A stretch of DNA of 64,000 nucleotides from Polyangium jinanense (GCF_028435365.1 NZ_JAGTJJ010000013.1:124001-188000); one strand, 5' to 3'; counted from the first letter of the stretch, positions 29,392-38,086 are shown. The notes: generated from the sequence alone by a model not told the origin. Program-made: numbers and translations.

Positions 29392-29748
29392 CTACGAGAG
29401 GATCTGGAACAACGACAGCAGCGTGCCTGCGTCGTGGTGCTCGAAGCGGATGCCGACCCGCGTGCGACGACCGCCGGGCGTGCCGCGGCGGATCCAGGCG
29501 ACGGTGCCGTTCAAGCGGAGCGGGTCCCAGAGCGACGGCGTCGTCACTTCGAGGGTGACGGACGTATCGGGAGTGAGCTCGTTTCCCGCGCTGGCCGAAT
29601 TGTCGCGCTCGAGGAGCTCGATGCCGGCGCCGCCGAGGCCGAGATCTCGGATGGTGACGCCGCGGGCGCGGCCCTCCTGGTCGAGGAGGGTTGCCTCGAG
29701 CTCCATGCGCTTTCGTCCGTGCGCGCGGAAGTGGTCCCGAACGGACAT
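29392..29748 (-). CDS. PilZ-domain protein
   Basis: A 118-residue single-domain protein of PilZ type. PilZ domains bind cyclic-di-GMP through RxxxR and D/NxSxxG motifs. Here HGRKRMELEATL supplies the first region and RDLGLGGAGIELLE the second, where Ser of the usual DxSxxG is replaced (D-L-G-L-G-G), so dinucleotide binding is uncertain. The end RTRVGIRFEHHDAGTL is typical. ATG 29748 is preceded by TATCAT (29760-29755) after 6 nt, the leaderless pattern. It is divergent from the second PilZ gene at 29990, with 241 nt between. Confidence 0.75.
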   Translation of the reverse strand: MSVRDHFRAHGRKRMELEATLLDQEGRARGVTIRDLGLGGAGIELLERDNSASAGNELTPDTSVTLEVTTPSLWDPLRLNGTVAWIRRGTPGGRRTRVGIRFEHHDAGTLLSLFQILS

Positions 29749-29989
29749 GCGGAAATGATATCTCTATCGTAGAGGCGACACATGCGCGGCGCGCTCGATC
29801 CGCGGGATCGGCGAGCGAGCCCGAGCGTGCGGGCGTCTCTGGGCAAACGAGGGCACGGAAAGTTTCCGGCCGGAGGCCGTTACAACGTAGTTGGGTTTGT
29901 GCGCGACCTCAAGGTAACATCCGCGCCGCTGCTCGCGCCGGGGCGACCCGGAGCGACCCTTCGTTGATCGAGATGGGAGCTCTACCCTG

Positions 29990-31579
29990 ATGGCTGAGGA
30001 CACTCGTAAGGACGCCCGGACGAAGGTGCTCTCGATGACCGTGCGCTACAAGAGCGCCACCGTCGACGAGTTCATCGAGAACCATTCACACGACGTCAGC
30101 AAAGGCGGCATCTTCATCAAGACGACGTCGACGTCGCCCTTCCCCCCCGGAACGCTGCTCAAATTCGAGATCCGCATCCAGGAGGAGAAGTCCGTGCTGA
30201 CCGGCGTCGGACGCGTCGTCTGGAAGCGTGATTCGGATCAGGCGACCGACGAGTCGCCCGCCGGCATGGGCGTCAAGTTCATCAAGATCGACGACGAATC
30301 GAAGGCGATGATCCAGCGCCTCGTCGACAACCAGAAGGGTGGCCCGAACGCGTACGACGCGGGCAAACCCGAAGGCTCGAGCGACGACGGTGACGGCGCG
30401 GCGACGCCGGCGCCCACGGCGGCCGCGGCGAAGACCGGTCCGCGCGCATCGACGATGCTCGGGCTCGGCGCGGTCGGCGCTGCGGCGAAGGCCGCGGGCA
30501 GGCCGACGACGGGCGCCGACGACAAGAAGAGCGAGTCGAGCGGCGGCGGCGGGTTCTTCCCGTCCACGACGCCCGAGCAGGACATGCCGCCGCCGGAGGA
30601 GCGCACCGTGATGCGCCAGGCCGCGGAGCTCCTGAAGCAAGCGCTCGCGGGCACGGGCAGCTCGCTCGACGACGTGAGCGGCGGCAAGATCGAGCTCGCC
30701 AAGGAAGCGCCGAAGGCCGAGGAAAAGAAGGCCGAGGAAAAGAAGGCCGAGGAGAAGAAGGCCGAGCCCAAGGCCGAAGCGAAGGCCGAGGAGCCCAAGG
30801 CCGAAGCGAAGGCCGAGGAGCCCAAGGCCGAAGAGCCCAAGGCCGAGGAGAAGGTCGAGGAGCCCAAGGCCGAGGAGAAGGCCGAGGAGCCCAAGGCCGA
30901 AGCGAAGGCCGAGGAGCCCGAGGCCGAGGAGAAGAAGGCCGACTCCGAGAAGCCGGTCTCGAAGAAGCCCGAGAGCAAGGCGGGCTCGACGACGAAGAAG
31001 AGCGACGGCGAAGACCGCCGCGAGGCGAAGACCGTCGACGTGCGCGGCACGAAGGCGAAGGCCGGCGAAGGCAAGAGCGGCGGCGCGAAGCCCAAGGCGG
31101 CCGCGGCAAAGGCGGCGCCTCCGCCCCCCGAGCCCGTCGAGGAGAGCAGCGGCGGCAGCGGTCGGATCCTCGCGATCCTGCTCATCGCGGCGGCGATCGG
31201 CGGCGGTCTCTTCCTCGCGCTCGGCCAGAGCAAGAACGAGACGCCCCCCGCGCCCACCCCGCAGGTCCAGCCGACGGTCAAGCCCGAGGTCAAGGCGGCG
31301 CCCACGCCCGCCCCGACCCCGGAGGTCGTGCCTGCGGCCTCGGCGAACGCGGCGGAGCCTGCGTCCTCGGCGAACGCGGCGCCCACCACGACGGCGAGCG
31401 CAGCGGCGCCCCCCGCGACGGCGGCGCCCACCGCGGAGCCGAAGACCGAGAAGAAGACGGAGCCGAAGCCCGCCGCGACGCCGGCCGAGCCGAAGCCCGC
31501 CGCGCCGCCGGCCGAAGAGAAGCCGAAGCCGGCGCCGGCCGCGCCCAAGCCCCCCTCGGGCGGCGACGACTACGAGTGA
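29990..31579 (+). CDS. PilZ-domain protein with KEAP-rich linker and membrane anchor
   Basis: A 529-residue protein. Residues 1-105 are a PilZ domain: DARTKVLSMTVRYKSATVDEF, then HSHDVSKGGIFIKT, which carries a canonical D-x-S-x-G-G motif, and GMGVKFIKIDDESKAMIQ. Residues about 110-385 are low complexity, with a Lys/Glu/Ala/Pro tract (repeat entry). A transmembrane segment lies at about 390-412 (RILAILLIAAAIGGGLFLALG), and an Ala/Pro/Thr-rich tail follows to the end. This layout places the PilZ sensor in the cytoplasm with a Pro-rich rod outside, like a tether or a TonB-style protein. GGGAGC about 10 nt before ATG 29990 is the ribosome site. Confidence 0.8.
   Translation: MAEDTRKDARTKVLSMTVRYKSATVDEFIENHSHDVSKGGIFIKTTSTSPFPPGTLLKFEIRIQEEKSVLTGVGRVVWKRDSDQATDESPAGMGVKFIKIDDESKAMIQRLVDNQKGGPNAYDAGKPEGSSDDGDGAATPAPTAAAAKTGPRASTMLGLGAVGAAAKAAGRPTTGADDKKSESSGGGGFFPSTTPEQDMPPPEERTVMRQAAELLKQALAGTGSSLDDVSGGKIELAKEAPKAEEKKAEEKKAEEKKAEPKAEAKAEEPKAEAKAEEPKAEEPKAEEKVEEPKAEEKAEEPKAEAKAEEPEAEEKKADSEKPVSKKPESKAGSTTKKSDGEDRREAKTVDVRGTKAKAGEGKSGGAKPKAAAAKAAPPPPEPVEESSGGSGRILAILLIAAAIGGGLFLALGQSKNETPPAPTPQVQPTVKPEVKAAPTPAPTPEVVPAASANAAEPASSANAAPTTTASAAAPPATAAPTAEPKTEKKTEPKPAATPAEPKPAAPPAEEKPKPAPAAPKPPSGGDDYE
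30713..30940. repeat. Degenerate tandem repeats coding a Lys/Glu/Ala/Pro tract
   Basis: Inside the membrane-anchored PilZ gene. Units such as GCCGAGGAGCCCAAG and GCCGAAGCGAAG alternate for about 230 bp, coding KAEEPKAEAKAEE-type sequence. All units are in-frame. The tract likely forms an extended, charged helix or rod and could vary in length between strains. Confidence 0.8.
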
Positions 31580-31775
31580 TCCGCCGCGGGCGGCTGCGAT
31601 CCGGCCGCCCGCGCTTCGCTCGACGCCCTCCCCTCCCCTTCCGCTCCCGCTTCCTCCTCGCCACCTCGTGCCTGCCCCGCACTTCGCAGCGCGGGCGGAT
31701 GCATCGTGTCCATCTATTAAACCCGTCGAGCGGCATGGTGCGCGCCGCGTGTCGCCGCGTATCATGCGGACCTGA

Positions 31776-32780
31776 ATGAGCGGCGCTGGGTCGTCGGGTT
31801 CCAGGCAGGGCGCAGAGCGCGGCGTGATCGCCGAGGCAGCCACCGTGTATGCGCCGGCGTTGCCGGGGCAGGCGCCGCGCGCGCGACCTGCACCGACGCG
31901 TAGTCGAGGCGCGCTGGCCGTGGCGCTCGCGGGCGTGGGGCTCGTTGGCGTCGTGGGCATCGTCGCGCTCGCGATCATGCTGCGTGGCACGGCGCCGATC
32001 GACGCGCTCGAGCAGAGTTCGTCCGCGGCGGAGGTGAACGACGCGGGTTCGGCGCAGGATGCAGCGCCGGTGGTGATCGTGGCGTCGACGCCGGTCGTGA
32101 CGAAAGATCCTCCGCCGACGAAGACGAATCGCGCGACGGCGGAGGAGCTCGATGCGGCGCGGTCGAAGGGCGCGACTGCGCTCGCGACGCTCGTGGAGCG
32201 GTACCCCGACGATCCGGATGTGCTTCGCGCGCTCGTCAGCGCGTACACGCGCGACAAGACAAACTACGCCAAGGCGATGACGACCGTGCGCAAGCTCCTC
32301 GTGGTCTCGCCGGAGATGACGAAGGATCCGGACGTCAAGCAGGCGCTCTTGATCGTGGCGAACGGTCCGGTGGACGTCGCGGCGACGGCGCTCGACATCA
32401 TGGGCAAGGAGATGGGTCCGCGTGGGCCCGAGCTGCTCTACGAGCTCCTCAGCGCGTCGGGCCTCGGCAAGTTTCCGAAGGACCGCGCGACCCGGTTGTT
32501 CACGGATCCCAAGGTCAAGGAGCTTGCCGGGCCTGGGCTGCTCGTCGCGAACGATCTTCGCGCGGCGGCGGGATGCGATCGCAAGAAGCTCTTCGCGCGC
32601 GCGGCCAAGGAAGGCGACGAGCGCGCGCTCGGGCACCTCAAGCCGTTGCTCGCGACAAAGGGCTGCAGCTGGCACCGCCAAGCCGACTGCTTCGCGTGCC
32701 TCGGTGATCGCAAGGACCTTCGCGCGACGATCGACGCCATCACGAAGCGCCTCGATCAGGCCGGCTCATCCAAGCAGTAA
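31776..32780 (+). CDS. Membrane-anchored helical-repeat protein
   Basis: A 334-residue protein of unknown function. A cytoplasmic N-terminus of about 44 residues (Pro/Ala/Arg-rich) precedes one membrane segment at about 45-68 (GALAVALAGVGLVGVVGIVALAIML). After an Ala/Pro/Thr linker, residues about 140-330 are TPR/HEAT-like helices (GATALATLVERYPDDPDVLRALVSAYTRDKTNYAKAM). This is the layout of the extracytoplasmic half of some myxobacterial Ser/Thr kinases, without the kinase. TATCAT at 31760-31765 lies 10 nt before ATG 31776. It may be co-regulated with the PilZ gene upstream, but 196 nt separates them. Confidence 0.6.
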   Translation: MSGAGSSGSRQGAERGVIAEAATVYAPALPGQAPRARPAPTRSRGALAVALAGVGLVGVVGIVALAIMLRGTAPIDALEQSSSAAEVNDAGSAQDAAPVVIVASTPVVTKDPPPTKTNRATAEELDAARSKGATALATLVERYPDDPDVLRALVSAYTRDKTNYAKAMTTVRKLLVVSPEMTKDPDVKQALLIVANGPVDVAATALDIMGKEMGPRGPELLYELLSASGLGKFPKDRATRLFTDPKVKELAGPGLLVANDLRAAAGCDRKKLFARAAKEGDERALGHLKPLLATKGCSWHRQADCFACLGDRKDLRATIDAITKRLDQAGSSKQ

Positions 32781-32830
32781 CCTCGCGAGGGCTCCGGGGG
32801 GGAGCAAGGTCAACGAGGTTGGGTACGGGG

Positions 32831-32902
32831 TGGGCGCAACAGGATTTGAACCTGTGACTTCATCCGTGTGAAGGATGCACTCTACCGCTGAGTTATGCGC
32901 CC
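32831..32902 (-). tRNA. tRNA-Val (anticodon CAC)
   Basis: On the - strand the cloverleaf is complete: acceptor GGGCGCA pairs with TGCGCCC, D-arm ACTC/GAGT, anticodon stem CATCC/GGATG around loop TTCACAC (anticodon CAC, reading GTG), 5-nt variable loop, T-arm ACAGG-TTCAAAT-CCTGT, discriminator A. No CCA is encoded. Length is 72 nt. Confidence 0.95.
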
Positions 32903-32954
32903 GTTCGAGAGTTTGGCGGGGCGTGGGTCACTTCCCGCCGCGGCTCGACGACGG

Positions 32955-32988
32955 CGACATGACTAGCTCAAGCCATGTCGTCCGACAA
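32955..32988 (-). promoter_or_regulatory. Probable tRNA-Val(CAC) promoter overlapped by an inverted repeat
   Basis: On the - strand TTGTCG (32988-32983) and TAGTCA (32965-32960) are spaced by 17 nt and lie about 58 nt upstream of the tRNA 5' end. A perfect inverted repeat CGACATG (32955-32961) / CATGTCG (32974-32980) with a 12-nt spacer spans the -10 and the spacer. It could be an operator or simply structure. Confidence 0.5.
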
Positions 32989-33018
32989 GTGTTTTGATGA
33001 TGGGGACGCTCGGAAAGT

Positions 33019-34227
33019 TCAGCCCCCGCCACGGGCGGCCGTGGCGGCCGCGCGGATGGCCTCGATTCCTCCCTCGATGTCGCCCTCCGAGCAGGCGTAC
33101 GAGAACCGCACATAGCCCGGCGCGCCGAACGGCGTGCCCGCCACGCTCGCGACGTGCGCCTCTTCGAGCAGCCACATCGCGACGTCGAGGTCGGTCTGGA
33201 TCGTGCCGTTCTTGTACGGGATGCCGTAGAGGCCCCGAACGTCGGCGAACGCGTAGAAGGCCCCTTCGGGCATCCTACAGCGCACGCCGGGGAGGCTGCG
33301 GAGGCCCTCGACCATACGATCACGGCGCTTCGCGAAGGCATCCCGCATCTCGCGCACGGCGTCCTGCGGGCCCGAGAGCGCGGCGGCGGCCGCGACCTGC
33401 GCCACGGCCGTCGCGTTCGTCGTGCTCTGGCTCTGCACGACGTCGAGCACCTTCGAGAGCTCGGGCGGCGTGATGCTCCAGCCGATGCGCCATCCGGTCA
33501 TCGCGTACGTCTTGCTCACGCCGGAGATGATGATCGTACGGCTCCGTAGATCCTCTGCCATCGCGGGCACCGACACGTGTCGGAAGCCGTCGTAGGTGAG
33601 GTCGGCGTAGATCTCGTCGACGACGAGCCAGAGGTCGTGGCGGCGCACGACGTCGAGCAGCGCGCGCAGATCCGACTCGGCGTAAGCCGAGCCCGTGGGG
33701 TTCGATGGCGTGCAGAGGATGATGGCCTTCGTGCGCTCGGTGATCGCGCGCTCGAGCGACGCCGCATCCATGCGGAAGCCCTGATCCTCGCGCGTCTCGA
33801 CGATCACGGGCGTCGCGCCGACGATGCGCACCTGCTCGGGGTAACTCACCCAGTACGGCGCGGGGATCACGACTTCGTCGCCGGGCTCGTAGAGGCCGAG
33901 GGCCACGTTGAAGAGCGCGTGCTTCGCGCCGCATGACACCGTGATCTCGTTCGGCGCGGGGCGGTAGCCGCGGTCGCGCTCGGTCGCGGCGCAGATGGCG
34001 GCCTTGAGCTCGGGCGTGCCGGTGACGGCCGTGTAATGCGAGACGCCCTTGTCGATGGCGGCCTTCGCGGCGTCGAGCACGTGGCGAGGCGGCTCGAAGT
34101 CCGGCTCACCGACGCTGAAGGGGTAGACCTTGTGGCCCTGGCTGCGCAGGCGAGCGGCCTGAGCGGCCATCGCGAGCGTGGCGCTCGGGGCCACGGCGGA
34201 GAGACGATCAGCGAGCTTACGAGGCAT
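33019..34227 (-). CDS. Class I aminotransferase, aspartate aminotransferase-type
   Basis: A 402-residue PLP enzyme of fold type I. The PLP lysine is Lys239 in ISGVSKTYAMTGWRIGW; the phosphate-binding and ring-stacking regions are CGAKHALFNVALGL and CTPSNPTGSAY; VVDEIYADLTYDG holds the Asp/Tyr pair, and RFSYACSE the C-terminal substrate Arg region. The N-terminus MPRKLADRLSAVAPSATLAM with KVYPFSVGEPDFEPP is typical of subgroup Ib bacterial aspartate aminotransferases, some of which also use prephenate. AAGGA about 10 nt upstream supports the start. A 12-bp palindrome, ATCTCTAGAGAT (34226-34237), runs into the start codon and might affect translation. Confidence 0.88.
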   Translation of the reverse strand: MPRKLADRLSAVAPSATLAMAAQAARLRSQGHKVYPFSVGEPDFEPPRHVLDAAKAAIDKGVSHYTAVTGTPELKAAICAATERDRGYRPAPNEITVSCGAKHALFNVALGLYEPGDEVVIPAPYWVSYPEQVRIVGATPVIVETREDQGFRMDAASLERAITERTKAIILCTPSNPTGSAYAESDLRALLDVVRRHDLWLVVDEIYADLTYDGFRHVSVPAMAEDLRSRTIIISGVSKTYAMTGWRIGWSITPPELSKVLDVVQSQSTTNATAVAQVAAAAALSGPQDAVREMRDAFAKRRDRMVEGLRSLPGVRCRMPEGAFYAFADVRGLYGIPYKNGTIQTDLDVAMWLLEEAHVASVAGTPFGAPGYVRFSYACSEGDIEGGIEAIRAAATAARGGG

Positions 34228-34250
34228 CTCTAGAGATCCTTCTCACTGCA

Positions 34251-35336
34251 CTACGTGCCTTTCTCCGCCGACGCAAGCGGACAGACGGCCTCTCCGTTCG
34301 CTGCCGTTCGCCCGAGGATCATCTCGTGGACCTCCCGCCCATCCGTCCGGTGCACGTGCCGCGTCCGGAAGCCAAACGGCTCGTAGAGCTTCATGGCATC
34401 CCGCGTGCGCAAGAGCACCGTCTCCGCGCCGCGCACCGCTGGATGGTCGAGCAAGAGTCGCATGAGCGCGCGGCCGAGCCCGCGGCCTCGCCACGCGTTC
34501 GCGACGATCACGTCGTAGATCCAGGCGCGCCGCGCGCCGTCCGCGATGGCGCGCGCCGTCCCTACGAGCGTGCCCGATCGATCCCGCGCGCCGACCCAGG
34601 CAGACGAACCAAGCAGGCTTTTTCGAATGCGATCGGGCGGCGTGCCTTCGCACCAGTACGTGCCGACGAGCAGCGCCGTCGCCTCGTCGGCGTCCGCTTC
34701 CCCCATCGCACACACGAGCGTCGTGTCCGCGGGCGCTTCGAGGAAGGACGGCACCGCCGCGGACGGGTTCGCCGCGCGCACGAGATCGATCGCTGCCACA
34801 TCACCCGGCGCGCCGCGCGCCCAGAGCAGATCGAGGATACGACCGACCTCCGCGGGCGTGCGGTTTTGCCCGAGCTTCGCTTTGCCATCGAGTCGTTCGA
34901 GCGAGACGCCGAGCACGAGCACGCCCGCGACGGCCTTCTTGTAGAGCGGATGCTCGGCGTCGATCGGCACGTACCCGCCTTCGGGCTGGTGCTTCTTCAT
35001 GAGCGCCGTGAGCATGGCGGCCTTCAGGTACGGCGCCTCGATGCGCTCGACCGTCCCGTGCACCTGCACGCTCCGGTAGAGCGTGGTGGCCGGACATGCG
35101 CGCTCCGGATCGACGAAGTAGCTCGGGATCGAGGCGACGATCTCTTCCGCCGAGACCACGGCGCGCCGGCCGATGACGTCCATCTTCTCGCCCACGGGCG
35201 CGCCGTGAAAGAGCACGTGGTCCCCCACGACGACGCCGTGCACGACGCGCAGCACGGGCTCGCTGTCGTGCGTCGTCGAGCCTAGGTGCACCACGGGCGC
35301 GCGCGCGAGGAGCGCGACCGCGCTCGCACGATCCAT
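34251..35336 (-). CDS. Pyridoxamine-phosphate-oxidase-like domain fused to GNAT acetyltransferase
   Basis: A 361-residue fusion. Residues 1 to about 190 resemble the split-barrel flavin/PNPOx family (HLGSTTHDSEPVLRVVHGVVVGDHVLFHGAPVGEKMDVIG; TTLYRSVQVHGTVERI). Residues about 215-350 are a GNAT domain: TLVGTARAIADGARRAWIYDVIV, then the acetyl-CoA motif AWRGRGLGRALMRLLLDH, and YEPFGFRTR. ATG 35336 is chosen because AGGGAG (35351-35346) lies 9 nt upstream; an in-frame ATG at 35357 lacks one. It is divergent from a MocR/PdxR-type regulator, and paired sites between them suggest regulation by it. The chemistry of both halves is unknown; a link to vitamin B6 is inferred from context. Confidence 0.8.
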   Translation of the reverse strand: MDRASAVALLARAPVVHLGSTTHDSEPVLRVVHGVVVGDHVLFHGAPVGEKMDVIGRRAVVSAEEIVASIPSYFVDPERACPATTLYRSVQVHGTVERIEAPYLKAAMLTALMKKHQPEGGYVPIDAEHPLYKKAVAGVLVLGVSLERLDGKAKLGQNRTPAEVGRILDLLWARGAPGDVAAIDLVRAANPSAAVPSFLEAPADTTLVCAMGEADADEATALLVGTYWCEGTPPDRIRKSLLGSSAWVGARDRSGTLVGTARAIADGARRAWIYDVIVANAWRGRGLGRALMRLLLDHPAVRGAETVLLRTRDAMKLYEPFGFRTRHVHRTDGREVHEMILGRTAANGEAVCPLASAEKGT

Positions 35337-35393
35337 CCGGAAGATCTCCCTACGCATGGCCGGAAGGTGAGCCGGAGCTGGTACCCTCAAAAG

Positions 35394-35423
35394 GACCAGT
35401 GTCCAAAAATCGGGTAGACCAGT
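35394..35423. promoter_or_regulatory. Putative MocR/PdxR operator (two direct repeats)
   Basis: GACCAGT occurs at 35394-35400 and again at 35417-35423, 23 bp apart, in the divergent region between the PNPOx-GNAT gene and the MocR-type gene. On the - strand the second copy reads AACTGGTCTA, close to the PdxR site consensus I recall from Corynebacterium and others (AAAGTGGTCTA). Paired direct repeats about two helical turns apart are usual for this regulator family. Confidence 0.6.
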
Positions 35424-35426
35424 TGG

Positions 35427-36917
35427 GTGCGCGAATATCCCTTCGAGCTAGCCCTGGATCCCTCCCCCGACGTCCCGCTCTTCGTGCGGATCACGCGCGC
35501 CCTGATCGAGGACATCCGCCGCGGCAGGCTCCGGCCCGGCGCTGCGCTCCCCGGCAGCCGCGCGCTCGCGCGATCGCTTGGCGTCCATCGCAACACCGTC
35601 GTCGCGGCGTACCGCGATCTCGCCGCGCAAGGCTGGGTCGAGACCCGCAACGCGACGATGACCTACGTCTCCACCACGATGCCCGACGTCCCGCGGCGCC
35701 GCGCCTCACCCACCACGCCCGGCACGATCGCGGCGCGCGCGGGCTTCGATCTGCCGGCGCGTGTCTCCGCGGCCGGCTGGGCACACGAGGTACCGCCGGG
35801 CGCGATCGTCTTCTCCGGGGGCATGCCGGATCTGCGGCTCTTGCCCACGGAGATTCTCGCGCGCGCGTACCGGCGCGTGCTGCGCAGCTCAGCGCGGCGG
35901 CTCTTCGAGTACGGCGATGCGCGCGGGGACGAGCGTCTTCGCGCAGCGCTCGCGGACATGCTCGCGGCCGTGCGAGGCCTCGGCGCATCGGCGGAGGACG
36001 TGCTGGTCACGCGTGGCAGCCAGATGGCGCTCGATCTCTGCGCGCGCGCGCTACTCCGGCCCGGTGACGTCGTCGCGGTGGAGGCGCTCGGATACCGCCC
36101 CGCATGGGAAGCGCTCGCGCAGACGGGCGCGCGCCTCGTGCCGCTCCCCGTCGACACCGATGGCCTCTCGGTCGACGCACTCGCCGCGCTCGTCGCCCGC
36201 GAGCCCGTGCGCGCCGTCTACGTCACGCCGCACCACCAGTACCCGTCGACGGCTTTGCTCTCGCCTGCGCGCCGCATCCGCCTCCTCGACCTCGCGCGCG
36301 CGCACCGCATCGCGATCCTCGAAGACGACTACGATCACGAGTTCCACTACGACGGCCGCCCGGTCTTGCCGCTCGCGAGCGCCGATCGAGCGGGCGTGGT
36401 CGTCTACATCGGCACGCTGTCCAAAATCCTCGCGCCGGGCCTGCGCATCGGCTTCGTCGTCGCCCCCGCGCCGCTCGTGGGGCGCCTCGCCGCGATCCGC
36501 ACATTCGTCGATCGACAGGGCGATCTCGCGCTCGAACGCGCCGTGGCGGAGCTGCTCGAAGACGGCGAGGTGCAGCGCCACGCGCGTCGCATGCGCCGCA
36601 TCTACCAGGCGCGGCGCGACGTCCTCACGGAGGCGCTACGGAAACACCTCGGCGATGCCGTCGAGCTCGCCCCGCCGCCTGGCGGCATGGCCATGTGGGT
36701 CCGCGTCGCGCCGGGGCTCGACGTCGACACCTGGGCCGCGCGCGCCCTCGATCGTGGCGTCGTGATTCACCCGGCGCGAAGGTTCGCCTTCGACGGCCGC
36801 TCGCGCCCCTTCTTCCGGGCCGGCTTCGCTGCGCTCGACGAACGTGAGATCCACGAAGGCGCCACGCGCCTCCGCGCGGCCTTGCCCACGAAGGGCGCCA
36901 CGCGGGCCGCTTCATGA
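35427..36917 (+). CDS. MocR/PdxR-family transcription regulator
   Basis: A 496-residue GntR-type regulator with an aminotransferase-like effector domain. The winged helix is at about 15-85 (PLFVRITRALIEDIRRGRLRPG; LPGSRALARSLGVHRNTVVAAYRDLAAQGWVE). The aminotransferase-like domain from about 110 retains the PLP lysine, Lys333 in YIGTLSKILAPGLRIGF, and the EDDYDHEFHYDG motif seen in PdxR-like proteins. Such proteins sense pyridoxal phosphate and control vitamin B6 or related genes. The neighbouring divergent gene encodes a PNPOx-like domain, supporting a B6-linked target. GTG 35427 is immediately after the second GACCAGT repeat, so binding would also autoregulate. Confidence 0.9.
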   Translation: MREYPFELALDPSPDVPLFVRITRALIEDIRRGRLRPGAALPGSRALARSLGVHRNTVVAAYRDLAAQGWVETRNATMTYVSTTMPDVPRRRASPTTPGTIAARAGFDLPARVSAAGWAHEVPPGAIVFSGGMPDLRLLPTEILARAYRRVLRSSARRLFEYGDARGDERLRAALADMLAAVRGLGASAEDVLVTRGSQMALDLCARALLRPGDVVAVEALGYRPAWEALAQTGARLVPLPVDTDGLSVDALAALVAREPVRAVYVTPHHQYPSTALLSPARRIRLLDLARAHRIAILEDDYDHEFHYDGRPVLPLASADRAGVVVYIGTLSKILAPGLRIGFVVAPAPLVGRLAAIRTFVDRQGDLALERAVAELLEDGEVQRHARRMRRIYQARRDVLTEALRKHLGDAVELAPPPGGMAMWVRVAPGLDVDTWAARALDRGVVIHPARRFAFDGRSRPFFRAGFAALDEREIHEGATRLRAALPTKGATRAAS

Positions 36918-36926
36918 AGCGCTTAT

Positions 36927-38051
36927 TTACTTGTTCTGCGCCGCCGACTCTTCTTTGCCCGGCGTCACCTCGACACCCGGCTTCTTCTCGTCGTGCTTGA
37001 TCGAGTACCGCACGAGCGCGCGAAGAATGTCGTTGCGGCTCACGTTGCCGACGATCGCTTTGACGTCCTCGTAAATCGAGGGATCGACGAGCAGCGCGCC
37101 CACAGTGCCCTTGCCCTTGCGCACGTCGGCAACGATGGCCCGCAGATCCGCTGTCATCGCCGTGACGTTGGCCAGGGCCTCGGCGCCGTTGCCCTTGCCA
37201 CCGTAAAGGACGTCATGGGCAAAACTGTCGCTCTCGCGGATGCCCTTCAGCGTGCTCGCGACCTCGCCCGCCGCCGCGCCGAACTGCGCGATCTCCTTCT
37301 GCGGGCCGTCGCCGTAGATCACCTCGTGCGCGAAGCCGGGCCCCGACTTCACGCGCGTCACCACACCGCGCACCTCGGCCAGCGTGAGCGCGAGCTCCGA
37401 GGCCGCTCGGTCGAGGTTCTGCAGCGTGCGCGAGATCCGCTCGGCTTCCTCTTTGTCCGTCAGCAGCTTCTTCGGGTACCCCTCGCCCTCGGCCACGTCC
37501 TTGAGCAGCTTGTTCATCGACGACACGCTGCCGCGCAGATCCTGGTGCAGCCGTTCGTCAGCGAGGCTCTCGCTCATCTTCGAGATGTTGCCGAGCGCCG
37601 CGTCGGCCTTCGACGTCATGCCCTGCGCGATGCCCATCAGATCCGTGGGCTCCTCGCTCGAGATCTCTCCGCCCGGCGGCACGGCCTCCGGCGACTTGCC
37701 CTTCGAGATCTCGATCATTTTGTCGCCGAGCAGGCCCTTCGCCGCGACGCGCGCGATGCTGTCCTTGCGGATGCGCTCCGCTTCGGCCTTCACGACGTCG
37801 AGCTCGACGTAAACGACGGCCTCGGCCTGACCTGGCCGGTAGCCGACCTTTTTCACGTTGCCGATGTCGATGCCGCCCATGCGCACCGGCGCGCCGGGCT
37901 TGAGGCCCTGCACATCGGAAAACGTCGTCGTGAACTTCACCGACGAGCTGAAGAAGCGCCGCTCATCGCCGATCAAGAAGATCACGAGCGCGGAGAAGAG
38001 CAGCCCCGCCAGCACGAAGAGCCCGACCTTGACGTCGCGCGACCTGTTCAT
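36927..38051 (-). CDS. mlaD: MCE/MlaD-type lipid transport protein
   Basis: A 374-residue membrane-anchored MCE protein. The N-terminus MNRSRDVKVGLFVLAGLLFSALVIFLIGD is a short cytoplasmic stretch and one membrane span. The MCE domain follows (KFTTTFSDVQGLKPGAPVRMGGIDIGNVKKVGY) with GLLGDKMIEISKG as the usual pore-loop region. The C-terminal 200 residues are helical, as in MCE proteins that form tubes. GGGGGAG 5 nt before ATG 38051 supports this start over in-frame ATGs upstream. It follows the ATPase gene by 35 nt. By analogy it carries phospholipid between inner and outer membrane. No MlaE permease is adjacent. Confidence 0.85.
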   Translation of the reverse strand: MNRSRDVKVGLFVLAGLLFSALVIFLIGDERRFFSSSVKFTTTFSDVQGLKPGAPVRMGGIDIGNVKKVGYRPGQAEAVVYVELDVVKAEAERIRKDSIARVAAKGLLGDKMIEISKGKSPEAVPPGGEISSEEPTDLMGIAQGMTSKADAALGNISKMSESLADERLHQDLRGSVSSMNKLLKDVAEGEGYPKKLLTDKEEAERISRTLQNLDRAASELALTLAEVRGVVTRVKSGPGFAHEVIYGDGPQKEIAQFGAAAGEVASTLKGIRESDSFAHDVLYGGKGNGAEALANVTAMTADLRAIVADVRKGKGTVGALLVDPSIYEDVKAIVGNVSRNDILRALVRYSIKHDEKKPGVEVTPGKEESAAQNK

Positions 38052-38086
38052 CTGCTCCCCCATATTGCGCGAAGACGCGCCCGTCG

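Noticed and set aside
36044..36847. Second gene inside the MocR-type regulator
   Set aside because: Alternative frames there are Arg/Pro-rich shadows and the regulator frame has all expected motifs.
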